Source of the DNA: Lysobacterales bacterium
Lineage (GTDB): Bacteria; Pseudomonadota; Gammaproteobacteria; Xanthomonadales; Xanthomonadaceae
Reading direction: 5' to 3'
NCBI GenBank assembly: GCA_014946745.1
Contig: JADCRD010000002.1
Coordinates: forward strand, 558,001 to 622,000
DNA: 64,000 bases
The notes below the pieces were generated by a model, which saw only the letters and a program-made list of their open reading frames with translations, had not been told where the DNA came from and searched no databases. Below are positions 36,695-44,144 of this stretch, one piece after another. The position numbers and the translations under genes were made by a program. Positions within the stretch are counted from its first letter, which is position 1, and every line of letters begins with the position of its first letter.

Positions 36695-37416
36695 GACAGC
36701 ATGCAGACATCGTCATCGCGCGAGGCAAAGTCGATCGGCGGTGGGACGTTGTCCTGCTCCTCCAGTGGGCGGAACTCCAGCCGCATCTCGACACGCCGGC
36801 TTTCGTCCTTGCTCTCCTTCGCATCGTTGAAGGACACACCACCCGCGAGGAACAGCTGGCGCACGCGCTGAAGCTGGGCTTCAGTGAGCGAGAGCGCCGC
36901 GTTCTTGCGGCGGTCAAGCAGAAGGCACATCACCCACTGCGAACGTTGCAGGCTCAGGTGGAGGTTGTAGAGATAGGAGCCATCGGTATCGGTGAAGCCT
37001 TCGATCACCACCTGCTTCAGCCAGCGCTTCCCCTCCTCGCTGTCCGCAGTGGCGAGAACCTTGGGCACGAGCTCAGCCAAGACCTGATTGGCTTCAGGGG
37101 GAAGCCTGTAATCGTTCTGGGCGAAGCGCCCCACCTCGCCGAACCGAATACGGTGATCTTCACAATCGATCTCTATCGATGTGTGCCCCCCCAAGCCGAC
37201 TTTCAGCTGGCTGCATATGGACCGAATGGCATCGTCGCGCTTTTCGCCCAAGCTCTTCTCTCGAGCACGTTCGCTGGAGATAGCCACCATCGTCGCGGCC
37301 ATAGCTGCTAGGAACAGGGTCATCATGGCCGTCATGAGGTCGGCATAAGAGATCCAGAAGGGCTTTTCACCCTCCCCCTTGGCCTTCTTCTTGCGGGCTC
37401 CGAGCAAGCCGAACAT
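36691..37416 (-). CDS. zorB: Zorya protein ZorB, MotB/OmpA-like motor subunit
   Basis: The 241-aa product has one transmembrane helix (ISYADLMTAMMTLFLAAMAATMVAI) with Asp26, the ion-carrying residue conserved in MotB/ExbD-type motors and at the same number in studied ZorB proteins. The rest is a periplasmic OmpA-like peptidoglycan-binding domain with VVIEGFTDTDGSYLYNLHLSLQRSQWV. ZorB dimers sit inside a ZorA pentamer and form a proton- or sodium-driven motor in the inner membrane. Two bases separate the zorA stop from this start. Confidence 0.93.
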   Translation of the reverse strand: MFGLLGARKKKAKGEGEKPFWISYADLMTAMMTLFLAAMAATMVAISSERAREKSLGEKRDDAIRSICSQLKVGLGGHTSIEIDCEDHRIRFGEVGRFAQNDYRLPPEANQVLAELVPKVLATADSEEGKRWLKQVVIEGFTDTDGSYLYNLHLSLQRSQWVMCLLLDRRKNAALSLTEAQLQRVRQLFLAGGVSFNDAKESKDESRRVEMRLEFRPLEEQDNVPPPIDFASRDDDVCMLS

Positions 37417-37418
37417 GC

Positions 37419-39299
37419 TCAGCGGCCTCCCTCGGACGCGACGGCAGCCAGATCCTCGAATGCGCTCTTCAGCATGCTGATCGCGGCACCAAGCTGCTTC
37501 TGGTACTCGCCCAGATGGAGGGCCATGGTCTTGCTGAGATTGCCTGCGAAGTCCTCAACCGACTGCGACAGGCCTCCTCGTGCGTCCTCCGCCAGCGCCG
37601 CGAACTCCAGAGCGGCCTTCTGCGCTTCGGACTGCAGACTGCTCAGCTCGCGCAGCAGGGCGGAGCGGGTTTCGGCTTCTGTCGCCGCAGAGCGCGCCAC
37701 GCTCTCGAGCTTGCTGGAAGCGCTCTCCAGACTGCGCACCCCCGTGGACAGAGTGTTGCTGGTGGAGCCCAGCACCGTGGCGGACTCGTTCATACGCTGA
37801 GTGGTCGCGGTCAACGAGGCGTGCAGACTGTCCAGACGCTCCAAAACACGCCCCATCCCCTCCAGGCTGCGCGCAGCGGCGGCTCCTGCTTCGCTCATGG
37901 ACCGAGCGCTCTGCTGCATGCCCTCGATCGCTTCCAGCGAGACCTTGCCAAAGGCTGTCACTGCCTCTTGCGTCGCACCTGTAACTTCGCGATTGCTGTC
38001 GGCCAGGGTCGCGATCCGACCCTCCATGGCGGCGGTCACGCGCTCCATCGACTCGGTCAGCTGTTCGGCCAGCGCCTGCTGACGCTCTTCGATGCGTCTG
38101 ACTGCACCGTCGACACCCGCCAGCAGCTGCTGCATGCCCTCGGCAGCCGCAGTGCTGTGCTCACGCTGCTGGCTCGCGATCGAGCTGAGCAGGCTGTTCA
38201 CCGCCGCGCGCAGTTCCTCCGAGGCTTCGGCGTTGCTGGCGCGCATGTCGCCAACCAGAGCGCGCAGGGTGGACTCGACTGTCGACAGCGATGCCGTGGT
38301 CTGCTGCAGCAGCTGCCCCATATCGCCCAGCTGCCCTCCGACGGTTTCCTTCATCTGCGCGATGAAGGCGCTCATCAGGGATTCCAACGCATGGGAGGCC
38401 GCCGACGTCTGCTGGCCACTGGCCTGGCGCACCGTGTCAGCGATGTGAGCCAAAGGCTCTTTCAGGCTGCCCTCGATGCTGCGACCGATGTCCGCTGCCA
38501 TCTGCTGGGTTGCTCCTACCTGCGCGTCGGACAGATTGGTCAGCATGGCCTTCAAGTCTTCCACCAGGCTCTCCTTGAGCTGGCGCGTCTGGGTTGCGTT
38601 GTCCTGCGAGGCGCGAACGAGATCCGACAGGTAGTCTTCGCCGACGCCCGCGCGGAAAAGACGATCGAGCGCCTCTGTAAGCCGTCCCAATCTGTAGGTG
38701 CAGGCCGCGAAGAGGATCTTTTCCACGACGGTCACAGCCATTGCCAAGCCGATGGCCGTCGCAGAAAAGAAGAAAGCGTTCTGCACGTGCGTGAACAAAG
38801 GACCCAGAGAATCCTTGAGCTGATTTGCATCGCCGGTCGGCTCAAACGCCATCAAGCCGGAGATCAATCCCACGAAGGTTCCAATGATGCCAAGGCCCGT
38901 AAAGATGCCAGGCAGATGTTTGAAGTACTCCGTGTGGATTACCGGATCAATAACCGAGTCCACGTGCAGAAAGCTTTCCGCTGGGGCAGTTGCTCGGACC
39001 GCCACCGTCTGCATGCGTCCGTTCACCAGCTTTCGCTGATCGTGGAGGGTCTCCTCGAATTCGCTCCAAGCGTGAGCAAATTTCGAATCCATGAACAGCT
39101 TAGCGAGTCGATCACGCAGCCCATCCTGCGCACGCACATCGAGCGCGGACACCTCTCCGGCGAGATGCTTGAGCTGGCGAAGCAGGACAACACCCCTGCC
39201 CATGTATCGATTCAAGAAATCAACCAACAGAAGCACGCAGATGACGGTCAACGCGAGCATCAGCCAGCTGTCGACTATGTGCGAGAGAAATTCGGACAT
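37419..39299 (-). CDS. zorA: Zorya protein ZorA, MotA/ExbB-like motor with long tail
   Basis: The 626-aa product has a MotA/ExbB-type membrane domain (helices near residues 10-30, FKHLPGIFTGLGIIGTFVGLISGL around 130 and HVQNAFFFSATAIGLAMAVTVVEKILF around 175). Residues from about 235 to the end are one very long Ala/Ser/Gln/Glu-rich helix, the cytoplasmic tail that in Zorya type I extends deep into the cell and relays the signal to ZorC/ZorD. The gene heads the operon and lies 55 bp after an ASCH gene on the same strand. Confidence 0.93.
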   Translation of the reverse strand: MSEFLSHIVDSWLMLALTVICVLLLVDFLNRYMGRGVVLLRQLKHLAGEVSALDVRAQDGLRDRLAKLFMDSKFAHAWSEFEETLHDQRKLVNGRMQTVAVRATAPAESFLHVDSVIDPVIHTEYFKHLPGIFTGLGIIGTFVGLISGLMAFEPTGDANQLKDSLGPLFTHVQNAFFFSATAIGLAMAVTVVEKILFAACTYRLGRLTEALDRLFRAGVGEDYLSDLVRASQDNATQTRQLKESLVEDLKAMLTNLSDAQVGATQQMAADIGRSIEGSLKEPLAHIADTVRQASGQQTSAASHALESLMSAFIAQMKETVGGQLGDMGQLLQQTTASLSTVESTLRALVGDMRASNAEASEELRAAVNSLLSSIASQQREHSTAAAEGMQQLLAGVDGAVRRIEERQQALAEQLTESMERVTAAMEGRIATLADSNREVTGATQEAVTAFGKVSLEAIEGMQQSARSMSEAGAAAARSLEGMGRVLERLDSLHASLTATTQRMNESATVLGSTSNTLSTGVRSLESASSKLESVARSAATEAETRSALLRELSSLQSEAQKAALEFAALAEDARGGLSQSVEDFAGNLSKTMALHLGEYQKQLGAAISMLKSAFEDLAAVASEGGR

Positions 39300-39354
39300 G
39301 AGTGTTCGTACTCTTGATCTTGATGTCGTTTCTGAAGGACCGGGACCGTGAGGC

Positions 39355-40086
39355 TCAGGCTGCCAGCCCCAACTCAGCAGCCGAAGCCCAGCGGATGCCG
39401 CTGACGATGCCCCAGTTGCCCTGCTCGTTCGGTCGGCGCCAGCGCGGCACGCTCATCCGCCGCAGGGCCTGCAGCGCTTCAGTGAAACTGTCGTAGCGCT
39501 GTTCCTCGCCCTTTTCGCCCACGGTGAACTCACCGCTGCGGATCAGGCCCGGGTGGAAGCAGGTGCCGTCGCGCGCCACCGGCAGCAGTGTCTGGGGTGA
39601 CAGTTCGAAGGCTCGGTTGGTCGCCTGTGCCGTGGGACGCATCGGCGGGCTGACGACGCGCTGCACACTTGCAGCAGGGGCCGTCGGCAGCTGGATATCG
39701 ATGCCCTCGAGGGCGGCCTCCACGGCCATGGTTTCCGCGGTGCTCAGCTGCACCCAGATCACGGCGCCCGAAGGGTGTTCATAGGGGACGGGCCGCGACA
39801 GGGGACGCGCATTCCTGAGCTCCCAGGCCACGTTCCATTTGATCAGCTCGCCGCTCTCGTAGCGCTCAATCGGAATGGTGTGACGCGCAGAGTTCTCGCG
39901 CAGCTCGGCGAGGCTCAGGGGGCCTCGGCAGCCGGCCAGCTCTGCCACTCCGACGACTTGGCCGCTGCCCTCGCGGATCAGGGCGAAGCGCCCGCGGTTC
40001 TCGGTGCTGCGGCTGCGCAACTCCCAGGTCTTCCGGCCTTCGAGAATGCGTGAGATCCAGGGCTCATCGATGATGAGTGCCTTCAT
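39355..40086 (-). CDS. ASCH domain protein with C-terminal extension
   Basis: Residues 1-115 match an ASCH (PUA-superfamily) domain: MKALIIDEPWISRILEGRKTWELR, RFALIREGSGQVVGVAEL, KWNVAWELRNARPL and PSGAVIWVQL. ASCH domains bind RNA or modified nucleosides; some act as ribonucleases or acetylcytidine amidohydrolases. Residues about 150-243 form a second, unrelated module ending in WGIVSGIRWASAAEL. It sits between hsdR (37 bp upstream) and zorA (55 bp downstream), so it may be transcribed with both. Its role in defence is not known. Confidence 0.82.
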   Translation of the reverse strand: MKALIIDEPWISRILEGRKTWELRSRSTENRGRFALIREGSGQVVGVAELAGCRGPLSLAELRENSARHTIPIERYESGELIKWNVAWELRNARPLSRPVPYEHPSGAVIWVQLSTAETMAVEAALEGIDIQLPTAPAASVQRVVSPPMRPTAQATNRAFELSPQTLLPVARDGTCFHPGLIRSGEFTVGEKGEEQRYDSFTEALQALRRMSVPRWRRPNEQGNWGIVSGIRWASAAELGLAA

Positions 40087-40123
40087 AGCGTGGTGCCCCT
40101 TGGTGTTGCTGGCCGCCCTCAGC

Positions 40124-43100
40124 TCAGGCGGCCCGGTTGATGCTCTCGATCAGCTGGATCAGCGCGTTCGCTTCCGAATCGGGGAACAGCCCATCTAGGC
40201 CGTCGTGGTGGACGGCCGTGAACGGTGCTTCGTAGAGCTGACCCGGATCGATGGTGCCGCTGGAGGTGAGACGGTCGATGACCATCTCGACGAAGCGGAT
40301 CTGGTTGCTGCTAAAGCGGCCCTGGTCGAGGAAGCGCGCAAACGCCTCTTTGGCCGCGCTGCGGTCCAGGCCGACCAGGCTTCGGATGAAACGTGGAAGA
40401 GACACGCCCTCGCCGTAGCACTCCGCGAAGCGCTGCCGGCTTTCAGCAGCCTCGGCCTGGAACAGGAAGCCCTCCAGCTGTTCGAGGTCGGTCGGCGTCA
40501 GCGGCTTGTTGAAGCGCAGCTTGGCGATGGCAACGTGGTCGGCATGCTTGCGGATGAAGCTCTCGACCTTGCGCCGATACATCGCCACGTTTACGCCGGT
40601 TGTCAGCGGCGGAAGCGTCACCGGCACAGGCTCACCAATCGTGTCCTTCAGCACCGTATAGACCACACCCTGCGTGCGGCGGTCGATGAACTGGATCAAG
40701 CTCCGCAGCTTGCGCCGCAGCTCCTCCAGCATCGCCAGGCTGACGTCCTTCCACCAGGCTTCGGTCTGCACCGCCTGGATCAGGGCCAGCTCCAGCTTCA
40801 CCGCCGGGATGCTGTCCTTGGCTTCCAGATCTTCGGCCAGCTCGATCACCCGGTTGCGAAGCGTCTCGAAGCTGCTGCTGCCCTCGATCATCGCCACCTG
40901 CAGGTTCACGCACAGCAGGTCGAACAACTTGGCGCTGATGTGCTCGGGCTCGCGCTCACTGGGCAGGCCGGCCACGTGCTGGCGCAGGTCGGTCAACGCG
41001 CTGCCGTCCAGTGCATCCCAGGCTTCGCGCTGCGCGAAGCGGCTCACGTGCTCGCGCTGCGGGCGCACGATGAAGTTGTCGATGTTCATCGCCGCCACTT
41101 CGGCGTGCAGCAGGTCGACCACGTCGGTGCGCAAGCGCGCGCCGCTGCCGTACTGACCGCGGTCATCCTGCTGGTCACTGCGGTTGCTGGCCGGCGTCGG
41201 TAGGGCCTCAAGCAGATCCAGCCGGCGCTTGAACAGTCGCTGGGTCAAGGGCTCGGCCACGCTGCCAGTGGCGCCCGCCGGGTTCTCGTTGAAGTACTCG
41301 AAGTTGCCGCAGAAATCGAAGATGTAGAACTCGGTCTTGTGCTGCCCAGGCCCGAACAGGTCGGGGCACAGCCGCGTGCCGCGGCCGATCATCTGCAGGA
41401 ACTTCACCTTCGAGCGCACGGCCTTGAAGAACACCAGGTTCAGCACCTCAGGCACGTCGATGCCGGTGTCCAGCATGTCCACCGAGATCGCGATGTGCGG
41501 CTCGGCATCGCGCTTGCTGAAGTCGTCGATCAGGCTCTGCGCGTAGGTCAGCGCATAGGTCACCACCCGCGCGAAGCGGCCCGCCAGATGCGGGTAGTGG
41601 TGGTTGAAGCGCTGGGCGATGAACTCCGCATGCCGCTGGTTCACCGCGAACAGGATCGTCTTGCCGAGGCGGTCGCCGCCTTCCACCTTTAGACCGTGCT
41701 GCACCAGATGCTTCAGCATCAGGTCGACGGTGTCTTCGTTGAACAGCTGCTTGTTGACCTCGCTGGCGCTGACCTCGTCCGGCGGACCGTCCTCGCGGTC
41801 ACCCCAGTCCAGCGATTCCCAGTGCGCCTTCTCCTCCGGGCTCAACTCGTCGTAGCGGATGCCTTCGCGCACGAACTTGATCGGCACGGAGTGCGCCTTG
41901 GGTGGCACCAGAAAGCCATCGGCCACCGCTTCGTCGAGACCGTAGGCATCGGTGGGCACACCGGTCTCCAGCCCGAATAGGTGGTAGGTGTCGCGGTCCA
42001 CCTCATCGCGGGGCGTGGCGGTCAGGCCCACCAGCAGGCTGTCGAAGTAGCGGAAGATCGCGCCGTACTTCTGGTAGACACTGCGGTGCGCCTCGTCGAC
42101 GATGATCAAGTCGAAGTGGCCCACGCCATAGCGGCGCTGGTCGCCCTCGAAGCTCTCGATCAGCCCCATCATGGTCGGATAGGTCGACAGGAACACCCGG
42201 CCCTGGCCCTGCTTGTCCGTGCACAGGTTGACCGGGCTGCTGTCGGGCAGGTGCGCCTTGAAGGCATTCGCCGCCTGCTTCACCAGCGCCACGCGGTCGG
42301 CCAGAAACAGCACCCGCTTGACCCAGTTGGCGCGCATCAGCAAGTCCACCAGCGCGATCGCCATGCGGGTCTTGCCGGTGCCGGTGGCCATGGTCAGCAG
42401 GCCGCGGCGTCGCCCGCTGGCCAGCGCCTCGGTCATCGCTCGAATCGCGCGCAGCTGGTAGGCACGGCCGGCGATCTCGGGCTTCACGCGCAGGGCGCGC
42501 AGGTCGCCCTGCAGGCTGCGCCGCTGCAGGGCGAGAGCCAGCTCATTGCGGCTGTAGAAGCCCTGCACCTCGCGCGGCGGTGCGCGCAGGTCGTCCCACA
42601 GCCAGGTCTGGTGGCCGTTGGTGTAGAAGATGATCGGCCGCTGCCCGGTCTGCTGCTGCAGGCAGTCGGCGTACAGCTTGGCCTGCTGCTGGCCGACGGC
42701 CGGGTCCTTCAGGCTGCGCTTGGCCTCCACCACCGCCAGCGGCTTGGCGTCCGCGCCCCACAGCACGTAGTCGACAAAGCCCTCGCCCTTCTCGTTGGGC
42801 ATGCCGACCACCGGCACTTCGACCGAACAGGTCTTGCCCACCTCCCAGCCGGCCTCTCGCAGCAGCACGTCGATGAACAGGCGGCGGGTAGCGGCCTCGT
42901 CGTAGTCGTGAGCATCAGGTACGGCCAGGTTGGTGGCCTTGGCGCGAGCCAGTTCGGCGCGGGCTTGGGCCAGCTCGGCGTCCAGCGCGGCGATCGCAGC
43001 TTCGCGCTCGGCCAGCGTGGCGGCTTGTTCGGCGATTGCCGCCTCGCGTTGCTCCAACGCATCCAGCTGAGCCTTCAGCTGCGACTGGAACGCGGCCTCC

Positions 43101-43582
43101 TGCTTGGCCAACTCTTCGCGGGTCAGCGCCGCCGCCTCATCGGCGCGCACCAGCTTGGGCACCAGACGCTCGTCCCAGCTCGCCTCGATTGTCTTCGGAT
43201 CGCTGGCGCGGGTGTAGGTGCGGGCCAGCCAGAACAGCACATGGAACAGCTCGCGCACCAGGCGCAGGGCGTCGCCGTGGCCAATGCGCTCGTTGCGGTG
43301 CACGGCCTGGTTGCCGGCCTTCTGGATCAGCCGCGCCTTCTGCAGCACCGGCGGGGGCAGCAAGGCCTCGAAGCCGGGCTGGGTCAGCAGCACGCCCAGG
43401 CTGGTGTCGTAGGGCATGCGCAGGTCGCGATCGTGTTGGTACAGCCAGTGCACCGCCTGCTCCAGCGCGTGGCGCACGCGCATGCAGCAGGCGCGCGGGT
43501 CCGAATACACCAGCTGCTCGGCACCGCGCGCGGGCTCGAACAGCGGCTTGAACTCAGCCGCGAGGAACTGGAAGTTGCTCAT
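40124..43582 (-). CDS. hsdR: Type I restriction enzyme subunit R
   Basis: The 1152-aa HsdR has a PD-(D/E)xK nuclease around residues 265-290 (FVDYVLWGADAKPLAVVEAKRS), a superfamily 2 motor with ATGTGKTRMA near 400, DEAHRS near 494, VGLTATPRDE, and a C-terminal EcoEI-type domain. HsdR translocates and cuts unmodified DNA when bound to the HsdM/S complex. The start MSNFQFLAAEF overlaps the stop of a fic remnant by 4 bp. A truncated second copy of this 5' end follows hsdM at 46.2-46.4 kb. Confidence 0.94.
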   Translation of the reverse strand: MSNFQFLAAEFKPLFEPARGAEQLVYSDPRACCMRVRHALEQAVHWLYQHDRDLRMPYDTSLGVLLTQPGFEALLPPPVLQKARLIQKAGNQAVHRNERIGHGDALRLVRELFHVLFWLARTYTRASDPKTIEASWDERLVPKLVRADEAAALTREELAKQEAAFQSQLKAQLDALEQREAAIAEQAATLAEREAAIAALDAELAQARAELARAKATNLAVPDAHDYDEAATRRLFIDVLLREAGWEVGKTCSVEVPVVGMPNEKGEGFVDYVLWGADAKPLAVVEAKRSLKDPAVGQQQAKLYADCLQQQTGQRPIIFYTNGHQTWLWDDLRAPPREVQGFYSRNELALALQRRSLQGDLRALRVKPEIAGRAYQLRAIRAMTEALASGRRRGLLTMATGTGKTRMAIALVDLLMRANWVKRVLFLADRVALVKQAANAFKAHLPDSSPVNLCTDKQGQGRVFLSTYPTMMGLIESFEGDQRRYGVGHFDLIIVDEAHRSVYQKYGAIFRYFDSLLVGLTATPRDEVDRDTYHLFGLETGVPTDAYGLDEAVADGFLVPPKAHSVPIKFVREGIRYDELSPEEKAHWESLDWGDREDGPPDEVSASEVNKQLFNEDTVDLMLKHLVQHGLKVEGGDRLGKTILFAVNQRHAEFIAQRFNHHYPHLAGRFARVVTYALTYAQSLIDDFSKRDAEPHIAISVDMLDTGIDVPEVLNLVFFKAVRSKVKFLQMIGRGTRLCPDLFGPGQHKTEFYIFDFCGNFEYFNENPAGATGSVAEPLTQRLFKRRLDLLEALPTPASNRSDQQDDRGQYGSGARLRTDVVDLLHAEVAAMNIDNFIVRPQREHVSRFAQREAWDALDGSALTDLRQHVAGLPSEREPEHISAKLFDLLCVNLQVAMIEGSSSFETLRNRVIELAEDLEAKDSIPAVKLELALIQAVQTEAWWKDVSLAMLEELRRKLRSLIQFIDRRTQGVVYTVLKDTIGEPVPVTLPPLTTGVNVAMYRRKVESFIRKHADHVAIAKLRFNKPLTPTDLEQLEGFLFQAEAAESRQRFAECYGEGVSLPRFIRSLVGLDRSAAKEAFARFLDQGRFSSNQIRFVEMVIDRLTSSGTIDPGQLYEAPFTAVHHDGLDGLFPDSEANALIQLIESINRAA

Positions 43583-43845
43583 GGATCCCCCTCGATCAGC
43601 TCGCAGCGGCCGCCCTTGCTGGGGCCGCGCTGGCGAAGCCGCGCCTGGGCTTGCAAGTTCGCGGCCGCGCGCTCCACGGTGCGCAGGGAACACCCCAAGG
43701 CTCCCGCGACATCCAGCAGGCGCAGCACCTGGTCGACTGTTGAGGCACGGCGTTTCGGCGGCTTGCTGGCGCCGGCTTCTACCGACATCTCTACCGGCGC
43801 TTCTACCGACAGCTTGGCCGTGATGGCTTCGCGCCAGCAGGACTT
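43579..43845 (-). pseudogene. Remnant of a second fic gene (C-terminal part)
   Basis: This frame reads ...WREAITAKLSVEAPVEMSVEAG..., then PPKRRASTVDQVLRLLDVAGALGCSLRTVERAAANLQAQARLRQ. It closely matches the C-terminus of the intact Fic at 26.5 kb, including the SVE repeats. The catalytic Fic domain is missing, and about ten residues are deleted in the HTH region compared with the intact copy. Its stop overlaps the hsdR start codon. Confidence 0.8.
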
Positions 43846-43914
43846 GGCGGCCCATCGAAAGCGTTCGCCGCAGCCGCCGTGTCCGATCGAGGGTGGCGTT
43901 GCTAGACTGCCCAC

Positions 43915-44100
43915 ATGGCCAGTCTTTCCCAGTCCAACAAATACCTCGCCACCGAAGCGATGCGCTTGAAGGTGGTGCGACTGAGCCTGTCGACGTCCTC
44001 GGCGATCGACGGCATCCGCTACCCGACCAAGGCTGCGAAGTCCCCCAACGCGGGTTCGCGCCCAAAGCGCAAGAACGTCCCCAGGCCAGAAGAGACCTGA
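43915..44100 (+). CDS. Second small protein with FicA-like motif
   Basis: This 61-aa protein (MASLSQSNKYLATEAMRLK...) is a paralogue of the protein at 27644. The stretch TSSAIDGI occupies exactly the same residues (27-34), while much of the rest has diverged, a sign that the motif is under selection. Its divergent partner, the fic gene, is reduced to a remnant, so this copy may be an orphan antitoxin or may act on the intact Fic. Confidence 0.6.
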   Translation: MASLSQSNKYLATEAMRLKVVRLSLSTSSAIDGIRYPTKAAKSPNAGSRPKRKNVPRPEET

Positions 44101-44144
44101 GGACACCTCGCTTGATCGGCTAAGGCCGAGTGGACTCGCGATGC

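Noticed and set aside
41981-43969. A 662-codon plus-strand frame antisense to hsdR
   Set aside because: The hsdR frame has all catalytic motifs; the opposite frame is repetitive and unmatched.
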